Positions 9,095 through 17,793 are shown, counted from the stretch's first letter. The stretch is DNA of 36,947 bases from Nitrospirales bacterium (GCA_031315915.1 JALDRK010000038.1:1-36947), one strand, 5' to 3'. A program made the numbers and translations. Notes: generated by a model not told the origin, from the letters alone.

Positions 9095-11071
9095 ATGGCC
9101 GAGCGACGGGAATGGCTTGTCACCAACGGCATCGGCGGATTCGCGTCCGGCACCGTCGCGGGGTCGCTCACCCGCCGATATCACGGTCTCCTCGTCGCCG
9201 CGCTCAAGCCCCCGCTCGGACGTACTTTGTTAGTCAGCAAATTGGAAGAAACCGTCGAGTATCAGGGGCAGATCCTGCAACTCTCCACCAATCATTGGCA
9301 TGGCGGGGCGGTGGCCCCAACCGGTTTTCTCTACCTGGAACGTTTTCGTTTGGAAGGCACCACACCGGTGTGGACGTTCGCCGTTGCGGACGCGCAATTG
9401 GACAAACGCATCTGGATGGAACCGGGCGAGAACACCATCTATGTCCAGTATGCGTTCAAGCGCGGATCGCTCCCGATTCGTCTTCATCTGCGTGCCTTTA
9501 TCAATCATCGGAATTATCATTGGACGACCCTGGGCAACCTGCCGGAATTTTCCTCCACACCCATCATCCATGGATTTCAGATCCTCCCGACAGGCGGTCC
9601 CCCGTTCATCCTATCGGCTTCCAAGGGTTCTGTCGAAGCGGTCAGTACATGGTACCGAAATTACGATTTGCCGTTGGAACGGGAACGTGGTCTTCCGGAT
9701 CGTGAACATCATCTGCATATGGGCACATGGATCATTGAATTGAAACCAGGCGAGGAAGTCACCTGGATGGGCAGCACCAAATCTGAGGATCGCTTGCCCC
9801 AGTCCTCCAGCATTGAAAGGCGTCAGAACCATGAGCAGGCACTGCTGACGACGTTTAGCCCAACCAAACGCTCCGCCTCCCAACGCCCGTCATGGATACA
9901 ACAACTCATGCTGGCCGCCGATCAATTTATCTCGTCACGCCCGCTCTCATCGGGCGACACCGGCCATACCATCATCGCCGGCTATCAGTGGTTCGGAGAT
10001 TGGGGTCGAGATACGATGATCAGCCTGCCCGGTCTGACCTTGACCACCAAACGCTACGACATTGCTCGCAGCATCCTGTCCACCTTCGCTCAATATGCCA
10101 ATGAAGGCATGCTGCCGAATCGCTTTCCCGACGCCGGCGAAGACCCCGAATACAATACCGTGGATGCCACGCTCTGGTATGTGGAAGCGGTCCGCCAATA
10201 TCTGGAAGCCGCCCGAGACCGTGCGTTTCTCAAAACCATTTTTCCGGTCCTGCTGGACATGCTGTCGTGGTATCGAAAGGGCACCCGATTTGGTATCGGT
10301 ATGGATCCTTCCGACCATCTGCTGCATGCCGGCCAAGCAGGCGTGCAACTCACCTGGATGGATGCCAAGGTCGGCGACTGGGTTGTCACTCCCCGCATGG
10401 GCAAACCGATTGAAATCAACGCGCTGTGGTATCAGTCATGGCTTACGGTGGGAGCCTTCGCCAAGTCGTTGAAAATTCCTCATCAGGAATTCCTCGACCT
10501 GGCCGACTCGATCAAAACGTCCTTTCAACGGTTCTGGCACAACCCTCTCAATCGATGCTATGACGTGCTCGACGGCCCGCATGGTCATGATCCCGCTCCA
10601 CGCCCAAATCAATTGTTTGCCGTGTCCTTACCCAACAGTCCGCTCACATCCATACAACAACAAGCCGTCGTGGACTATTGCGCCCAACACCTTTACACCT
10701 CCTACGGGTTACGCAGCTTGGGGCAGGAAGATCCTCAATATGTAGGGCAGTATGGCGGAGACATACGACAACGGGATGGCGCCTATCATCAAGGCACCGT
10801 CTGGGGTTGGTTACTCGGTCCCTTCGTCTTGGCGCATCATCGGGTCTACGGCAATCCCGATATGGCACTTTCTTATCTGAAGCCGGTGGCTCACCATCTC
10901 AACGATTATGGAGTGGGCACACTGGGAGAAATCTTTGACGGCCAACCGCCCTTCGTCCCGAAGGGCTGTATCGCCCAAGCCTGGACCGTCGCGGAGGTCC
11001 TCCGGGCCTGGCATCTCATCCAAGCTTCCGCGAAAAAGAAAGCGCCAAAAAAACAGCCTGGGAGAGAGTAA
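9095..11071 (+). CDS. Amylo-alpha-1,6-glucosidase (glycogen debranching enzyme, GH133-like)
   Basis: As read, the frame gives 658 residues from ATG 9095. The N-terminal beta domain opens with REWLVTNGIGGFASGTVAGS, hallmark of archaeal/bacterial-type debranching enzymes, and the C-terminal (alpha/alpha)6 barrel carries GYQWFGDWGRDTMISLPGL, FPDAGEDPEYNTVDATLWY, INALWYQSWL, RDGAYHQGTVWGWLLGPFV and GCIAQAWTVAEVLRAW. The enzyme removes alpha-1,6 branch glucose from glycogen-like polymers in the cytoplasm. ATG 9095 has no ribosome-binding site and directly follows a TGA. The better start is 8987, separated by two compensating indels (see the preceding entry). If 9095 is used, only about 12 conserved residues are lost and the fold could survive. 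The gene pairs with the upstream GH63 enzyme. Confidence 0.88.
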   Translation: MAERREWLVTNGIGGFASGTVAGSLTRRYHGLLVAALKPPLGRTLLVSKLEETVEYQGQILQLSTNHWHGGAVAPTGFLYLERFRLEGTTPVWTFAVADAQLDKRIWMEPGENTIYVQYAFKRGSLPIRLHLRAFINHRNYHWTTLGNLPEFSSTPIIHGFQILPTGGPPFILSASKGSVEAVSTWYRNYDLPLERERGLPDREHHLHMGTWIIELKPGEEVTWMGSTKSEDRLPQSSSIERRQNHEQALLTTFSPTKRSASQRPSWIQQLMLAADQFISSRPLSSGDTGHTIIAGYQWFGDWGRDTMISLPGLTLTTKRYDIARSILSTFAQYANEGMLPNRFPDAGEDPEYNTVDATLWYVEAVRQYLEAARDRAFLKTIFPVLLDMLSWYRKGTRFGIGMDPSDHLLHAGQAGVQLTWMDAKVGDWVVTPRMGKPIEINALWYQSWLTVGAFAKSLKIPHQEFLDLADSIKTSFQRFWHNPLNRCYDVLDGPHGHDPAPRPNQLFAVSLPNSPLTSIQQQAVVDYCAQHLYTSYGLRSLGQEDPQYVGQYGGDIRQRDGAYHQGTVWGWLLGPFVLAHHRVYGNPDMALSYLKPVAHHLNDYGVGTLGEIFDGQPPFVPKGCIAQAWTVAEVLRAWHLIQASAKKKAPKKQPGRE

Positions 11072-11591
11072 CGGGAGATTGTTCCCACAGAGTCGTTATT
11101 CTGAGGCCACGGCGAAAGAAGCTGGCCCAGATTGAAGATGATTTGGCCAGGCAGAACGTCTTCTCCGTCCTTCCCGACATTGGTCATTGGGGATCCATAT
11201 TTAACCTAAAAACGGCAGTTGGCCATCCCGCAACCCTTCGACTACCGCAGAAACTGCGGCACTCAGGCCTGCCCTGAGCTTTGCCGAAGGGGCGAACGGA
11301 TTCTCACCCAACGGGTGACCACTTCGACGCCCCGTTCGTGCTGAGGCGCTCGAAGCATGAACGGACTACCGGCGCTGTAACTGCCGTTTTTAGGTTTGAG
11401 TTAGCCATTTCTGCTGGTCTTTGGCAGGAATGTCTCTATTCCGTCATCCCGTACTTTCCACCAGAATAAACACGAGCAGAAAAAACCCGGCGAGATAGAT
11501 CAGTTTTTCAGGTCGGGGTAATCGTGAGAAACACATCCATGGCCGAATAGGACCTGAAGCCGACGACAAGTCGGCCTCTCACCCCCTCGAC
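11072..11591. other. Intergenic region after the debranching enzyme
   Basis: The gap between the convergent debranching-enzyme and HEAT-like genes contains the palindromic element at 11202-11396 and no credible coding sequence. No classical terminator hairpin with a T run was seen right after 11071. Confidence 0.5.
11202..11396. repeat. MITE-like element with 18-bp terminal inverted repeats and internal REP palindrome
   Basis: The ends are perfect inverted copies: AACCTAAAAACGGCAGTT at 11203-11220 and AACTGCCGTTTTTAGGTT at 11379-11396. Between them is a GC-rich palindrome of the widespread REP style: CCGTTC (11332-11337) pairs with GAACGG (11360-11365) around a TGCTGAGGCGCTCGAAGCA core, and a related half CCCTGAG...CCGAAGGGGCGAACGG precedes it. 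No ORF of interest lies inside, so it would be a non-autonomous mobile palindrome. No clear target duplication was found. Confidence 0.7.
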
Positions 11592-12683
11592 TCAGAGTTG
11601 CACGTGATCAAGAAATTTAGTCACAACACCGACGGCTTCCCGAAGCGTCTGCATGTCCTCGGACGGATCATAATACATCCAGACTTTCGCTTGAAGCAGG
11701 TGCAGGAGCCGGAGCACCCGGTCTGAACGACTTTGACTCAGGGACCAGACTACCGCCGTAAGCACCGGAAACTCAATATCATCGGGTGAGGCAATCGTAT
11801 CCACGGCTGAAGCAAGGTACTCCAGCATGGACTCAAAGGCAGCCCGATTTCCCGTGGTGCCATAAATCCGGCCAATCCCTCTGGCCGCAGCCGCCTGAAT
11901 CAACGGCAACTCCTTCTGATCCTGAAACAACGCCACCAAATGAGGCAATCCTGCCTCTCCTGCGGATGCCAGAGCCTCAATTGCTTCCACCGGATAATAC
12001 GGCCGTTGAATAAGGTTCAGTAGAACAGGAAGATATGTAGAGGTCGAAAAGTCGGCCAACTGTTGGACAATCAGTCGTTGTTGGGAGGGTGGAGTTCCCG
12101 GATCTAACAGCAGCAAGGCTAATCGTGACGCATGGCCCCAGTCGGCCATGACCAGGAGCGGAAAGTCCGATCGTTCCACCTCCTGAAGCAGTGACGCAAA
12201 CAGAGCGCTGTGTTCAAAGGCCTCACCGGACTCCTGAATTTCTGTCTGTTCATCGAACGAAGATGACCGGACCTCCGTGAGCCAACCCAGGTCCGCACCA
12301 TTCAAGCGATATCGGAACCGGCAGGCCGGACCCTGCCACAGCCGATCCGGGAACTCCTCTAATTCCGCATCCCCACTGCCGGTCGTAAGTTCCACAACCC
12401 GCTTCCGCTCCTCACAAAAGACTCGAAACTCCACATCATGCGAAGCCGTGGAATCGCTCACGACCGAAAAGCCTAATTCCTGAAACCGTTTCGCAACCAG
12501 AGCATTTAATGCCTCTGACTGGACGGGTCCCTTCTCGGTCATCACGCTGGAAGTGAGAAGAATGATACGGATCTGAGCTAACTGCGAGATCTGGTCAGAG
12601 GAGAGATGCACCCGACGTGCCGTCCCGTCCGCAGTTCCTGTGACGAGGACTACCACAAACAGGCAAACAAGCACGCGAAGCAT
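11592..12683 (-). CDS. Secreted HEAT-repeat-like protein of unknown function
   Basis: The 363-residue product starts with a signal peptide (MLRVLVCLFVVVLVTGTADG), so it should be exported. Residues about 25-165 form an alpha/beta segment without a recognised family (LLTSSVMTEKGPVQSEALN, FRYRLNGADLGWLTEV). Residues 180-345 look like HEAT/armadillo helical pairs: LPVLLNLIQRPYYPVEAIEA, LPHLVALFQDQKELPLIQAA, then VLTAVVWSLSQSRSDRVLRL. Such solenoids usually bind other proteins. The start at 12683 has GAGGG five bases upstream. The gene stands alone, convergent with the glycosidase operon. The function is unknown. Confidence 0.65.
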   Translation of the reverse strand: MLRVLVCLFVVVLVTGTADGTARRVHLSSDQISQLAQIRIILLTSSVMTEKGPVQSEALNALVAKRFQELGFSVVSDSTASHDVEFRVFCEERKRVVELTTGSGDAELEEFPDRLWQGPACRFRYRLNGADLGWLTEVRSSSFDEQTEIQESGEAFEHSALFASLLQEVERSDFPLLVMADWGHASRLALLLLDPGTPPSQQRLIVQQLADFSTSTYLPVLLNLIQRPYYPVEAIEALASAGEAGLPHLVALFQDQKELPLIQAAAARGIGRIYGTTGNRAAFESMLEYLASAVDTIASPDDIEFPVLTAVVWSLSQSRSDRVLRLLHLLQAKVWMYYDPSEDMQTLREAVGVVTKFLDHVQL

Positions 12684-13176
12684 AGAGGCCCTCCCGACGA
12701 AAGATTGGCGGGGCTAGAATTTCAGGCGTACAACACCTTCGTTCCCAGGAGAACCGGCTTGTCCGAGACACACAACCTAACCTTCCCGCTGACCGTAGAC
12801 AACCGGGCAGCTAAACATTCGATCATCACCGGACCGATCAGCATGGGTGGAAAGTCGACAACCGCCATATCAGCTTTTCTTCAGCTTATCCGGTTGGGAC
12901 AGATGCGTGATCTGCGCACTAGATTTCGTCAGGCCGATCTCCCCGCCAAAATCAACCTGCAAGAGGTAGACCGACTTGTCCTGTCGAAGAAAACGGCGCC
13001 GCACCGACAATTCACCCAACCCGCAGTTCGACTTTGGAAATATCATTCTAAGAGATGGTCTACACCTCACCCTCCTAACCAAACATCAATGCCATGGCTC
13101 CTTTTCTTAATATCCAGGCTTTCTTCTCTGGCCCTGAAATAGCGTCCAAAAAACTCTTTTCTCCATGATCGAATCT

Positions 13177-13385
13177 AAGAGAAGCCATGTCGATGACAAA
13201 CCGGAACCGCGCGTCTCTCTCGAAATTTCGCTGATAGAGCTCTGCGAACTCTCGATTTTTCAAGGTTCCGCAATATCGCAGGACATCCCATTGCCGACAC
13301 AAAAATTCACCATTTCCTGCGTTTCCCGAATGCCTGCAATGAGCGACATCACCAGACAATGATGGGGCAAAACAGCCCGATTCCC
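13177..13385 (-). pseudogene. Zinc-type alcohol dehydrogenase C-terminal fragment, frameshifted
   Basis: One minus-strand frame reads SLIAGIRETQEMVNFCVGNG followed by MSCDI, and the next frame continues ELYQRNFERDARFRFVIDMA then SL. Together these match the last two motifs of YahK/cinnamyl-alcohol-type NADP-dependent alcohol dehydrogenases (GGIRETQEMLDFC ... ADIE ... AYERMLKSDVRYRFVIDMASL in typical members). The frame change between the motifs and the absence of the N-terminal zinc and Rossmann parts make it a pseudogene. Confidence 0.65.
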
Positions 13386-13507
13386 ATAACCGACAAGGAT
13401 TCCGGTGATGCTCCTACTGTCTATGCTTTCTATATGAGGTTGGAAGCATTGAAATACACCACTAAACCAACTCACCGCACTCTATCAACTTGTTCGCACT
13501 GAAATTG

Positions 13508-13591
13508 TCCTTCTGAGCCAGAGGCGAAGAATCTGTGCCCAAACTGATAAACCCATGCCTCAGTTAGATTCTTCGGTTCTCTCAGAATGAC
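13508..13591. repeat. REP-like inverted repeat pair
   Basis: TTCTGAGCCAGAGGCGAAGAATCT (13511-13534 region) is echoed in inverse at 13566-13588 as AGATTCTTCG...CTCAGAA. The arms TTCTGAG and GAAGAATCT match on both sides, so the RNA would fold into a long interrupted hairpin. This TTCTGAG-GAAGAATCT style recurs as an intergenic repeat in many bacteria. Confidence 0.6.
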
Positions 13592-14026
13592 ATGATTTAC
13601 TCAAACTTCCCTTCTTAGATGGGCTTTCGTTGTCGAAAAACCTCCTCGGACAATTTCGTGGTTGGGTATCGGAAGCCAACCGTCTACCCTATTATTCCTG
13701 CTTGCCGTTTTACAGGAATCTTCAAACTTATCTGTACTTTTTTGTAGGGGTTGGCTATTCTTGCTCCACGTCAAGAAAAATTTGAAGAAAATATTTATCT
13801 TTCAAAACGAGGCCAATTAGGGAAATTTTCAAAGAAATTTTGAGATTTGCAGTTAACCCTTGTGCGGGATCCGACATCCCATAGAGAAGCTTGAGTGGAA
13901 CCGCCTTTCTGAATAAATTGCAAAACGCTCAGACACTGCAAGAAAGACATCGCATTACCACATACCATGATTGGGGAACGCCACCTTTGTGTATCGCTCA
14001 CACTTCCATTGGTGAAATAATCGAAA

Positions 14027-15289
14027 ATGCTTGAACCTATTCTCCCAATCATTGTATTGATTTTCTTCTCCTTTGGTCTCTTGGCACAAGGAGTTTTAGC
14101 GTTTGTGATTTTCAAACGATTGCCAAAACCAAAGAATGAGGCAATTCCGCAAAATTTAGTTCAATCCTCACACGACCATCTCATCGAACGAGCAGATCAA
14201 ATAAATCCAGAGCCTATCACTCTACCGAGTCCCCTTCTCCAACTAAGTTTTCAGGAATCCTTGGACATTCAACAATATGAGGAAGCTTGCCAGAATTCGG
14301 CTATTCCCTATCTTAACGAACAATTGCAATTTGGAGTCGCCAACGGAATTACTTTGACCATCAATACACTTCGCCTTAAATCTTCAGGGATAGAAATGAT
14401 TTTCCGTGCATCAAAAGATGGGCAACAACTATTGGATCAAGCACTTGCTGTGATGCCTCGACACAAGAACTCAGGCCAATTGTTGCCCATTTTAAAAGAT
14501 GCCAGTACAGGAAAAATTATCGAGCAATTGAAGGGTGCCCAAATGGCTACTACTCTTTCACGGCTAGGAGCTCTGTCGGCAGCAGTAGTCGGAGCAGCAC
14601 ACATAGTAGCTGGTGCGGACATTGCCAAGCGACTCAAGAGAGTGGAGGAAAGGCTTGATATACTTATTGCTTTTCGTCGAATTGATCAGGTAGCTACACT
14701 GGAACGAATCTACACATCCGCGAAGGAGTTGGCTAGCGAACCTATGAACCCAATCAAGCGTCGGGAACTGTGGCGCTTGAGAGGGGAATTGCGAGAACTA
14801 AGGATAGCTTGGAGGCTAGAGTGGAGATATCACCTAAACCAAATCGAAGATCCCAAAGCAGACAACTGGTTTATAAAAATGTTTACCATCATTCCAATTA
14901 CTCCTCTACCAAATCCAGTAACCATGGCGGCACATTATATGCTTAGAAAAAAGCAGGACACAAAAGAGGCGAAAATCACAAGAAAAATCTCGGAAGGACA
15001 AGCCCAAGTTGACTATATAGAGTACTCATTGCGCCTTGAGCACCTTCTTGCCGTAGCAAGTGGCACCGAAAAAGAATTTATGGTTACGTTAGCAGATGAT
15101 CTACAGCAATTTGATGCCGTGGCTAGTTTGTTAGACCGCAAAAGCGCACCCCTCCTTCAAAAAGAAGGTATTGAACCCGTAGTTAGGACCATGAGAGAAA
15201 TTGTGAAGCAATATCGATCCCTGCTTCCTGATCAACCTACTTTGCATCTCCTGACCTTAAGTGAGAAGAATTTGGAAAAATCTGAATAA
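14027..15289 (+). CDS. Membrane-anchored protein of unknown function
   Basis: I do not recognise the family. The 420-residue protein has an N-terminal transmembrane helix (about residues 5-29, IVLIFFSFGLLAQGVLAFVI) followed by a Pro-rich polar linker (30-70), so the bulk probably lies on the cytoplasmic side. A small-residue hydrophobic stretch at 178-200 (LGALSAAVVGAAHIVAGADI) could be a second membrane segment or a buried amphipathic helix. Residues 200-330 are charged and helical (KRLKRVEERLDILIAFRRID, RRELWRLRGELRELRIAWRL), suggesting a coiled coil, with another helical block to the end. Its DNA is visibly more AT-rich than the glycosidase operon, hinting at foreign origin. It is isolated from its neighbours on both sides. 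Confidence 0.7.
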   Translation: MLEPILPIIVLIFFSFGLLAQGVLAFVIFKRLPKPKNEAIPQNLVQSSHDHLIERADQINPEPITLPSPLLQLSFQESLDIQQYEEACQNSAIPYLNEQLQFGVANGITLTINTLRLKSSGIEMIFRASKDGQQLLDQALAVMPRHKNSGQLLPILKDASTGKIIEQLKGAQMATTLSRLGALSAAVVGAAHIVAGADIAKRLKRVEERLDILIAFRRIDQVATLERIYTSAKELASEPMNPIKRRELWRLRGELRELRIAWRLEWRYHLNQIEDPKADNWFIKMFTIIPITPLPNPVTMAAHYMLRKKQDTKEAKITRKISEGQAQVDYIEYSLRLEHLLAVASGTEKEFMVTLADDLQQFDAVASLLDRKSAPLLQKEGIEPVVRTMREIVKQYRSLLPDQPTLHLLTLSEKNLEKSE

Positions 15290-15527
15290 GAAATTAGTTG
15301 GGAGGGCATGCTTTTAATATTAGTCTCTGCATTCAAGTGCATTTCTATACATTTTTGGTCCGCTTATTCATACAAGGAATCTCTCCCCTACTGAAGAAGA
15401 AGCATGTGTCCTCACTGTTCTAACTGTAGTAGACACACCAGTCGATAAGACCTGAACTTACCACTGCCACGCTCAAATGCTATGATGGATTAAACTAAAC
15501 CTCTTACACACAACCTGAAAGGAAAGC

Positions 15528-15941
15528 ATGGCTATGAACTTTTCACGGATTATGGTCGTATTGGCATTGAGTCATGTGATTTTTGTTGGGAATAGCCTTG
15601 GAGCGGAACCGGCTGAGGTGGAGAAGTTCGTCAGGGCACGGATCGATATCGGCGAGATGATGACGAATTACTTTTCCGGTGGACGATCGTATGGAGGTGA
15701 TGGGCAGCGTCCATCGCCCGAGGCAATGCGTGAGATGGGAAAAGATATCAACACGAAGTTAAGCACATTATTGGCCAAGTATGATCTGACGGTGGAAGAG
15801 TATCGTCAACGCAGCCCTGAGGTGTTTGCCGACGATGCGGCCGTGAAAGGCTTTTTGAGCGAGCATCCGGATTTGAAAGAACGATATGACGCGCTCCCTT
15901 TGGATCGGATGGGACGTAGCGGTAGCGGACGAGGCTATTGA
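15528..15941 (+). CDS. Small secreted protein of unknown function
   Basis: The 137-residue product has a signal peptide (hydrophobic core about 6-24, likely cut after NSLGA), followed by a mostly helical, charged domain: VEKFVRARIDIGEMMTNYF, a Gly/Ser/Tyr-rich loop (GGRSYGGDGQRPSP), then INTKLSTLLAKYDLTVEEYR and GFLSEHPDLKERYDALP, and a basic Gly-rich tail (GRSGSGRGY). The pattern resembles short periplasmic helical-bundle proteins, but I cannot name a family. AAGGAAAG precedes the ATG at 15528; a second ATG at 15534 is possible. It is a single-gene unit. Confidence 0.7.
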   Translation: MAMNFSRIMVVLALSHVIFVGNSLGAEPAEVEKFVRARIDIGEMMTNYFSGGRSYGGDGQRPSPEAMREMGKDINTKLSTLLAKYDLTVEEYRQRSPEVFADDAAVKGFLSEHPDLKERYDALPLDRMGRSGSGRGY

Positions 15942-16100
15942 ATCGGCAGATACAGGAACTGACAAAGGCTCCCCCAAAACCCTCCCTAAATGCGGCTCTC
16001 GATTCCCTTGAGACAATTCGGAGAGACAGGCTAAAATATTTGCAACCTAAGAGGAAACATTTCCCATGACGAAACTGAGGTTTCCAGGTAAAATCATGTG

Positions 16101-16286
16101 ATGAAATTGAAAATCTCCGCCCCCAATTTTCGTGATTCACGACGACCGAGTCGGCTAGGAGATATGCTCGTGAAACACAAGATTGACGAAGCCCGGAAAC
16201 TCACCCCTGAACAGCGGCTCCTTATCGCTCTTGAACTGTCGGATACCGCCGCCGCTTTCCAAATCGCGTGTTCCGACAAGCCTTAA
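16101..16286 (+). CDS. Small helical protein, candidate antitoxin of the adjoining nucleotidyltransferase
   Basis: The 61-residue product ends with DEARKLTPEQRLLIALELSD, a signature common in short proteins encoded just ahead of nucleotidyltransferase-fold toxins. The frame also opens at GTG 16098; ATG 16101 is preferred. The stop lies 19 bases inside the next gene, so translation is almost certainly coupled. A toxin-antitoxin role is inferred from size, order and overlap, not from a recognised antitoxin domain. Confidence 0.6.
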   Translation: MKLKISAPNFRDSRRPSRLGDMLVKHKIDEARKLTPEQRLLIALELSDTAAAFQIACSDKP

Positions 16287-16819
16287 TTCACATTCTTGCC
16301 CGCCTTGAAACGGCTCGGCAGCAGAACCTGGTAGAGGGGTTTGCTTTAATTGGAGGGTTTGCTGTATCGGCCTGGGGAGTTCCACGAGCGACCCAGGATA
16401 TCGATTTTGCTATTGCTATCGGTTCTACCAATCCACACTCGCTCGCCGCCTTTCTAGGCGGACGTTTTGACCGCGGTGAACCGGAAGATCCCTTGAATGG
16501 GGTCTTTCATTCCTCAATTCAGGTCGGATCGGCTTCCGTTTCACTTCAGTTGATAGTGTTTCCCTCCGTTCTTACAGAAATGATTTTCCGGCACATTGAA
16601 ACAATATCCGTTATGGACCAAATGCTACCGGTGGTGTCTTGGCAGATGTTGGTGCTGCTCAAACTCTATGCCGGTGGCCCTCAAGACCAGCTTGACGCTC
16701 AGCATATTTTACAAGTGAGGAGTCCAGAGCCAAAGGATTTACAGACTATGGGCAGAATGGCGAAGTCTCTTGGAATTCTTGAGGACTGGTCTGCGCTCGT
16801 AAATCTTTACCAACGATAG
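16268..16819 (+). CDS. Nucleotidyltransferase-fold protein, candidate toxin (AbiEii/MNT-like)
   Basis: The 183-residue protein carries the minimal nucleotidyltransferase signature: FALIGGFAVSAWGVPRATQD (G29-G30 loop), followed by paired metal-binding acidic residues D44 and D46 in QDIDFAI. Further on is SWQMLVLLKLYAGGPQDQLD, the helical segment typical of this superfamily, where substrate contacts form. Members of AbiEii/MNT-type toxins add nucleotides to tRNA or modify their own antitoxin. The start is a GTG at 16268 inside the upstream small gene (19-base overlap). Whether the pair is active defence or a decayed module cannot be seen; both reading frames are intact. Confidence 0.72.
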   Translation: MFRQALIHILARLETARQQNLVEGFALIGGFAVSAWGVPRATQDIDFAIAIGSTNPHSLAAFLGGRFDRGEPEDPLNGVFHSSIQVGSASVSLQLIVFPSVLTEMIFRHIETISVMDQMLPVVSWQMLVLLKLYAGGPQDQLDAQHILQVRSPEPKDLQTMGRMAKSLGILEDWSALVNLYQR

Positions 16820-16962
16820 CACTCATTCAAGAAAAGATACCCGGAGTACTGAAAACCCTCAAACGCAATCAGCCATAGACCGCATGCATGACAACACCCT
16901 GAACCTATCTGCCGCTAAGCACCATAGGTCATTTCCAACGCAACGTTGCTGACCGGAACCCA

Positions 16963-17793
16963 CTAAGACATCCTGGGGGATTGGTCTTTTTCCTTTTTCC
17001 ACTTGTACCAGATGGTTTCATTGCTGCCATGGGGATAGATCAATCGTTTAAGAACGATGTAGGGCTGCCACAGGAACCGCCGGTATCGCCTGCTTAAATT
17101 CGACTGTTGCGCTAACTCCTGTTCTTGTGCCGTCACCAGTTTCGGCTGGAACGTTTTTTTGTGCTTATAGAGATGATAGAGATCTTCCTTTGCCAATTGC
17201 TGAAAGATCTTCTCGGTGAGGCTTCCCATCAAGCCTTGTCGGACAGGCATATACAGACAAATTTGAAAATCGATGAGATAGGGCCTGCCCTCTGTGGAAC
17301 AGATGATATTTCCCCGTTTGTTCAGATCGGCATAAAAAATCCGCCGCCGATGAACGGCGTTCACAATCAAGAGCAATCGATCAAAAAAGTCAGGTGCCAG
17401 TGAGGTTTCGTAGTTGCCAAGGGCCGGATCTCCTGCCACCACGTTGAATCGGTCAACAAGGCTTCGTTCTATTTCATGGAGGGTTTGTCCTTCAATATAT
17501 CGATGGAAATATCCTCGCTTCCCGTGTCGCGGTCCTAGGGCGGGAATGCCAGGGATATCGGAGACCATGTTGTAGATTCGGTATTCCCGCCTAGAAATCC
17601 AACCTGCCAAGGGACGAAACATCCACCCGAGTACAAACCGGAAATCACTCAGCTTCAGGACGTATCGTTCTCCCCCATGGTTTCCATAGAGGACGTTGAC
17701 GGAGAAAAAATCGTCTTTGAGAATACGCTCGAAGACATAGTCTTGTCCGTCAAGCGTCACCATAGACGGATACTGTCTGGCCCTATCGGTCAT
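16963..17793 (-). CDS. Atypical protein kinase (Kdo/RIO-like lipopolysaccharide kinase fold)
   Basis: The 276-residue protein has the core of a small eukaryotic-like kinase: a Lys in YVLK (K47) for ATP, FHRYIEGQTL as the hinge, the catalytic loop IFYADLNKRGN (D156, N162) and a metal-binding DFQ (D175) replacing the usual DFG. The pattern fits the Kdo-kinase/InaA group, which phosphorylates lipopolysaccharide core sugars, or RIO-like enzymes. The basic C-terminus (SRRYRRFLWQPYIVLKRLIY) could bind membrane. No signal peptide is seen. It is transcribed alone; a link to the polysaccharide locus is possible but unproven. Confidence 0.7.
   Translation of the reverse strand: MTDRARQYPSMVTLDGQDYVFERILKDDFFSVNVLYGNHGGERYVLKLSDFRFVLGWMFRPLAGWISRREYRIYNMVSDIPGIPALGPRHGKRGYFHRYIEGQTLHEIERSLVDRFNVVAGDPALGNYETSLAPDFFDRLLLIVNAVHRRRIFYADLNKRGNIICSTEGRPYLIDFQICLYMPVRQGLMGSLTEKIFQQLAKEDLYHLYKHKKTFQPKLVTAQEQELAQQSNLSRRYRRFLWQPYIVLKRLIYPHGSNETIWYKWKKEKDQSPRMS

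Larger units (their letters stand above)
12684..14026. other. Gene-poor stretch with pseudogene debris and palindromes
   Basis: About 1.3 kb has no intact gene that I can support. It holds an alcohol-dehydrogenase remnant (13177-13385, minus) and a REP-like inverted pair (13508-13591). A minus-strand 70-codon frame at 12870-13082, containing VYLLQVDFGGEIG, might be a fragment of an unknown protein but has no supporting ribosome site. The right-hand part (13600-14000) is AT-rich and would contain the promoter of the downstream membrane protein. Confidence 0.5.

Noticed and set aside
12870..13082. 70-codon minus-strand frame containing VYLLQVDFGGEIG
   Set aside because: It could be a gene fragment, but I cannot match it to a family and see no start signal.
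12606..13142. 178-codon plus-strand frame
   Set aside because: It begins inside the HEAT-like gene on the other strand, has no ribosome site and no family-like sequence.
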